Shown in pieces: positions 60,718 to 64,000 of a DNA stretch of 64,000 nt (position 1 is the stretch's first letter; each line of letters begins with the position of its first letter). This DNA is from CAVRXQ01 sp963849105 (GTDB taxonomy: Bacteria; Actinomycetota; Acidimicrobiia; Acidimicrobiales; Bog-793): the NCBI GenBank assembly GCA_963849105.1, contig CAWKGD010000003.1, forward strand, positions 434,001 to 498,000. Reading direction: 5' to 3'. The notes beneath the pieces were generated by a model that worked only from the letters and a program-made list of their open reading frames with translations, was not told the DNA's origin and ran no database searches. Position numbers and translations under genes: made by a program.

Positions 60718-61836
60718 GTGCGACTGATCGAAGTCGAACTCCGGCGACTTGAGATGTCGCTCCTTACGGCGGTCGCGACCGCGACGGAAAGACACCTTCA
60801 TCGTCCGATCCTTCTCGTGTGCCTCAAAACCGATGCCGGTGTCGGTTGGGGTGAGTGCGAAGCGCTCGAGTCGACGAAATACGCAGGGGAATCGCTTGAT
60901 ACCGCGGAGGACGCACTTGCGTCGGAGATCATTCCGGCGCTTTTGAACGACCGGGCGGAGTTCGAGTCGGTCGAATCGGCGATAGCCGTGGCCACGTCGA
61001 GCAGCGAGGCTCGCATGGCGGTTGCCGCGCTCGAGATGGCACTTTTGGATGCGACGTTGCGGGCAAGGGCGAGCTCGCTTGCCTCGTACCTTCAGGTGTC
61101 GCGCGTCGCGATTCCCGCTGGGGCGACCGTCGGCATTGGTCCGATTCGCGATGTTGTCGCGAGCGTGCACGATGCCGTCTCCGCCGGAATCCGCCGCGTG
61201 AAGTTGAAAATCGCGCCCGGCGCCGACGTCGTCGCCGTACAGGAAGTGCGCAGCGAGTTTCCCGATGTCGACCTCGTCGTCGACGCGAACGGCTCCTACT
61301 CGCTCGCCGATCCGAGCCACCGGATGTCTCTGCGCGCACTCGACGAACTTGGCGTCGCCGCGATCGAGCAGCCTTTAGAACCGGGCGACCTCGCAGGCCA
61401 CGCGCAGTTGGTCAGTGAGTTCGAAACGATGATCCTGCTCGATGAATCCGTCTCGAATCTCGAGGATCTCGACCATGCCCTCGACGCTGGTGCGTGCACC
61501 GGCGTCTGCGTGAAACCGGCGCGCCTCGGGGGCATCTTGGCGTCACGTACGGCGCGCGACCGATGCGTCACCGCCGGCGTGCCCTGTGCGATCGGGGGGC
61601 TGTTCGAAGCGGGGCTCGGTCGCGCCGCGTCGATCGTCGTGGGGGCGCTCGATGGTTTCGACCTTGGGGGCGACCTCGGACCGAGTGCGCGCTACTTCGC
61701 GCAGGACATCACCGCACCACACACCCTGATCAAGGGAATGTTGCCCGTGCCGATGCATCCCGGCGTCGGGGTCGAGCTGCGAGACGACGTCGTCGAGTCA
61801 CTGACCGCGACCTCCCGACGATTTCCGGCGTCTTAG
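60718..61836 (+). CDS. menC: o-Succinylbenzoate synthase-like enolase-superfamily enzyme
   Basis: 372 aa from GTG 60718. Enolase-superfamily barrel with MenC/N-acylamino-acid racemase features: VRLIEVELRRLEM, GWGECEALESTKYAGES, catalytic KLKIAPG (Lys), VDANGSYS, IEQPLEPGDL, LLDESVSNLEDL (metal ligands) and CVKPARLGG (second Lys). MenC dehydrates SHCHC in menaquinone synthesis; this subfamily also racemises N-succinyl amino acids. No other men gene is near, so the racemase role cannot be excluded. Confidence 0.85.
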   Translation: MRLIEVELRRLEMSLLTAVATATERHLHRPILLVCLKTDAGVGWGECEALESTKYAGESLDTAEDALASEIIPALLNDRAEFESVESAIAVATSSSEARMAVAALEMALLDATLRARASSLASYLQVSRVAIPAGATVGIGPIRDVVASVHDAVSAGIRRVKLKIAPGADVVAVQEVRSEFPDVDLVVDANGSYSLADPSHRMSLRALDELGVAAIEQPLEPGDLAGHAQLVSEFETMILLDESVSNLEDLDHALDAGACTGVCVKPARLGGILASRTARDRCVTAGVPCAIGGLFEAGLGRAASIVVGALDGFDLGGDLGPSARYFAQDITAPHTLIKGMLPVPMHPGVGVELRDDVVESLTATSRRFPAS

Positions 61837-61846
61837 CATCCAGTTG

Positions 61847-62149
61847 GTGCGCCCGGCATTCATCGACTCGAAGAGACGGAGTGAACGGCGCCTGTTCGAC
61901 ATCAACGAGCGGCTGCAGAAGCTCCGCACCGAGCTTGGGGTGATCGAGGAACAACTCGTCGAGCTCGCCGATCAGGCCGAGGAAGCGAAAGTTCGCGCCG
62001 TTGTCGCCGAGACGGCTTTCGCGAATCAGCAGTGGGATGAAGCGCGTCGACACGCGGAACAATTGGCTCACGCTCGCGACAACCTCCGCCACGAAATCGC
62101 GAAGCTCGAAAAGACCCAGGATGAGCTGATCGAAAAACTCGTCAGCTGA
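61847..62149 (+). CDS. Small coiled-coil protein
   Basis: 100 aa, GTG 61847 (TTG 61844 alternative). Highly charged and almost wholly helical: RRLFDINERLQKLRTELGVIEEQLVELADQAEEAK, then ARRHAEQLAHARDNLRHEIAKLEKTQDELIEKL, a heptad pattern indicating a two-stranded coiled coil. No enzyme motif. Immediately follows the MenC-like gene. Function unknown. Confidence 0.7.
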   Translation: MRPAFIDSKRRSERRLFDINERLQKLRTELGVIEEQLVELADQAEEAKVRAVVAETAFANQQWDEARRHAEQLAHARDNLRHEIAKLEKTQDELIEKLVS

Positions 62150-62182
62150 GAGTCGCCCGGCGCGCTCCGTCGGGTGCGCTTC

Positions 62183-62854
62183 TCAGGACATCGTTACGTA
62201 GAGCTGACGACCCATCCGCGGCCCGATTGCCACCGACTCAGCTGCAGGTTCATCGGCGAGTTCGAGCGTCAGAGTTCCGTCTGGGGCGCGCGAGCGAACC
62301 CGTGCCTTGCTTCCGGGGATCAGGCCATGTTCGCTCAGATATAGCAGTGCATCGTGGTCGATCTCGAGTTGTTCGGTGATCCGAGCGAGGGTGATCTCCG
62401 CACCCTCTGACATCTCTGTCATCGGGAACTGCGGAGTCGGGTCGCGCTTCGCGCCGGGGATCGGATTGCCGTGGGGACAGGTCGTTGGGTACCCGAGGAG
62501 CTCGTTGAAACGTGCCTCGACGTCGTCGGACAGCACGTGCTCCCAGCGGCCCGCCTCGTTGTGCGCCTTGTCCCACGGCAGTTTGACGATGTCGACGAGG
62601 AATCGCTCGGCAAGACGGTGTTTACGCACGACGCTTTCCGCGCGTGCGCGCCCTTTGACGGTGAGAGCGAGTCCCCGACCCGAACGGGCCACGTATCCCT
62701 CATCGCTCAGTCGGCGGATCATCTCGGAGACCGCCTGGGGGGTGTGACCGAGTCGCTCGACGAGGCGGGCCTGAATCACCGGCACGTCCTCTTCCTCGAG
62801 CGCGAGCACCGTTTCCAGGTATTCCTCGAGCGGCGGGTGAAATCCGATCGACAT
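62183..62854 (-). CDS. DtxR/MntR-family metal-dependent repressor
   Basis: 223 aa. Winged helix (about 5-65): LEEYLETVLALEEEDVPVIQARLVERLGHTPQAVSEMIRRLSDEGYV. Dimerisation/metal domain (about 75-145) with HRLAERFLVDIVKLPWDKAHNEAGRWEHVLSDDVE and CPHGNPIPG, which hold the His/Glu/Cys metal ligands. C-terminal SH3/FeoA-like domain. Likely Fe2+- or Mn2+-responsive. Divergent from polA. Confidence 0.92.
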   Translation of the reverse strand: MSIGFHPPLEEYLETVLALEEEDVPVIQARLVERLGHTPQAVSEMIRRLSDEGYVARSGRGLALTVKGRARAESVVRKHRLAERFLVDIVKLPWDKAHNEAGRWEHVLSDDVEARFNELLGYPTTCPHGNPIPGAKRDPTPQFPMTEMSEGAEITLARITEQLEIDHDALLYLSEHGLIPGSKARVRSRAPDGTLTLELADEPAAESVAIGPRMGRQLYVTMS

Positions 62855-62919
62855 CGCTCCGATCGTACCGGTGGGTACGAGCGAGTTCTCCCAGCGAAGT
62901 CGATCGAAGATGCGACGCC

Positions 62920-62925
62920 TACGAT
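62920..62925 (+). promoter_or_regulatory. Candidate -10 box for leaderless polA transcript
   Basis: TACGAT ends 8 nt upstream of the polA GTG; no SD is present. Spacing fits leaderless initiation. Confidence 0.4.
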
Positions 62926-62933
62926 CGTCGGCA

Positions 62934-64000
62934 GTGGCGAGCTATCTCCTCCTCGACGGCCACAGCCTCGCTTTCCGGTCGTGGTTCGCATTGAAAGACG
63001 CAGGGATGCAGACCTCCTCCGGCCAGGAGACCCAGGCCTTTTACGGATTCGTCTCAATGGTCACGAGGCTGCTCGCCGACTTCTCGCCCGATGGCCTCGC
63101 CGTCGCGTTCGATCGGCACGAGCCGACGTTTCGAGATGAGTTTGTGAAGCAGTACAAGGCGGGGCGCCCGTCGACACCTGCGCCGCTGCTCGAACAGATC
63201 GAGTTGATCCGGCAGTTCGTCGTGGCGCTCGGCATCCCGGCGCTCGATGCGGTCGGCTATGAAGCCGACGACATCCTGGCGACGCTCGCGACACGGGCGC
63301 GCGATACCGGAGACGACGTTGTGATCGTCACCGGCGATCGCGACGCGTTCCAACTCGTCGAGGACCCGCACATCCGCGTGCTCTACAACCGTCGTGGCGT
63401 CACCGATTACGTGCTCTACGACGAGGCCGGGATTGAAGAGCGCACCGGCGTCCCGCCGAGTGAGTACCCCTTCCTCGCCGCGCTGCGGGGCGACACATCG
63501 GACAACCTCCCCGGGGTCCCGGGAGTCGGGGAAAAGACGGCGGCGAAGCTCGTTTCGACGTACCACGATGTGGACACGCTCTACGCCCACCTCGACGAGA
63601 ACACCCCGAAGCTGCGCGCCTCTCTCGCCGAAGCGGAGGATCAGGTGCGGACGAATCTGCGCGCGATTCCGCTCGATCGCGACGTGCCGATCGCCGACGG
63701 ACTCGGCGTGCTCGCTCCCGACCGTGACGCGCTCGAGCGCCTTTTCGACTTCTTGGAGATGCGGACGCCGAAGCAGCGCCTTTTCGAGGTGCTCGACAAG
63801 GAGGGGCTCGCCACGCGTTCGCCGCCGAAGGTCGAGGCTCCCGCCGCCCGTGAAGTTGCGGTTCCGCGGTCGAAGCAGGAACTCGCGCGTGCGCTCGGCG
63901 ACGGGTTGAAGACGAAGGGGCGCGTCGGGATCGACGTCGCCTGGGAGGGGATCCCCGGCCGCTCCGCGATCGCGTCGATCGCCTTTGCTCCGCCCGGCGA
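62934..64000 (+). CDS. polA: DNA polymerase I (3' end outside window)
   Basis: Repair and Okazaki-fragment polymerase. Start GTG 62934 gives MASYLLLDGHSLAFRSWFAL, the 5'-3' exonuclease N-terminus. Exonuclease motifs: AVAFDRHEPTFRDEF, KAGRPSTPAPLLEQ, GYEADDILATLA, IVTGDRDAFQLV, LRGDTSDNLPGVPGVGEKTAAKL (helix-hairpin-helix). After about residue 290 the 3'-5' exonuclease-like domain begins (GRVGIDVAWEGIPG) and the window ends. The polymerase domain is beyond the window. Confidence 0.95.
   Translation, partial: MASYLLLDGHSLAFRSWFALKDAGMQTSSGQETQAFYGFVSMVTRLLADFSPDGLAVAFDRHEPTFRDEFVKQYKAGRPSTPAPLLEQIELIRQFVVALGIPALDAVGYEADDILATLATRARDTGDDVVIVTGDRDAFQLVEDPHIRVLYNRRGVTDYVLYDEAGIEERTGVPPSEYPFLAALRGDTSDNLPGVPGVGEKTAAKLVSTYHDVDTLYAHLDENTPKLRASLAEAEDQVRTNLRAIPLDRDVPIADGLGVLAPDRDALERLFDFLEMRTPKQRLFEVLDKEGLATRSPPKVEAPAAREVAVPRSKQELARALGDGLKTKGRVGIDVAWEGIPGRSAIASIAFAPPG

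Noticed and set aside
1..64000. CRISPR arrays, insertion sequences, prophage genes
   Set aside because: No regularly spaced repeats, transposase, integrase or phage structural genes seen on either strand.

Overview
The window is 64 kb of GC-rich (visibly 60-65 %) bacterial DNA that reads as an actinobacterial chromosome. The grounds are high GC, frequent GTG/TTG starts, a DUF1844 gene divergent from infC, actinobacterial-type Ku/LigD genes, a DtxR-type regulator, DUF1206 and DUF4349 proteins, and several TANNNT -10 boxes only 6-8 nt from a start codon (leaderless mRNAs). The overall gene set suggests a deep-branching actinobacterium such as Acidimicrobiia; that class assignment is inference.

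Layout. (1) 1-8300, plus strand: translation block nusA(partial)-infB-rbfA-truB-ribF-def-fmt-rpe and a small cold-shock-like protein. (2) 8300-14600: DUF1844 gene (minus), then infC-rpmI-rplT-SpoU methyltransferase-pheS-pheT (plus). (3) 14500-22400: a small unknown protein, two malic enzymes of different families transcribed divergently, a DUF1206 membrane protein, an FtsH-type protease, and an isoprenylcysteine methyltransferase-like membrane protein. (4) 22760-26180: a non-homologous end-joining module, Ku facing a split LigD (phosphoesterase-ligase plus separate polymerase). (5) 26260-32530: SnoaL-like protein, epimerase, and a GABA/putrescine-type set (aldehyde dehydrogenase, APC permease with a frameshift, 4-aminobutyrate aminotransferase). 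(6) 32510-44030: FtsX-type permease, Na+-efflux-type ABC pair, ECF sigma factor overlapping a DUF4349 membrane protein, KimA-like potassium transporter, FUSC-type membrane protein. (7) 44030-50070, minus strand: fatty-acid synthesis operon fabD-fabH-fabG-acpP-fabF followed by an AarF/UbiB kinase-like gene. (8) 50190-53180: hydroxyacid dehydrogenase, VOC protein, tRNA-Leu(CAA), two unknown proteins. (9) 53420-59650: accessory metabolic island with epoxide hydrolase, ArsR regulator, PhzF-like, RidA, MDR oxidoreductase, PEP-mutase-like protein, and a frameshifted methyltransferase. (10) 59800-64000: cupin, YjbQ, MenC-like enolase-superfamily enzyme, coiled-coil protein, DtxR-family regulator, and the 5' part of polA.

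Most interesting observations. A palindrome of form GGCA-N2-TAGCTA-N2-TGCC lies exactly in the 17-bp spacer between matching -35/-10 boxes upstream of both the phzF-like and PEP-mutase-like genes. A split version of the same half-sites lies immediately in front of the arsR gene between them, which points to a local ArsR regulon not otherwise evident from the gene names. Several translation genes have no ATG/GTG/TTG that could start them (truB: CTG; fmt: ATT; infC: ATC). RibF lacks a recognisable flavokinase motif, and FabD carries a C-terminal biotinyl/lipoyl-like domain without an attachment lysine. Two genes are broken by what looks like one missing G/C in a run of four, which may be sequencing error.
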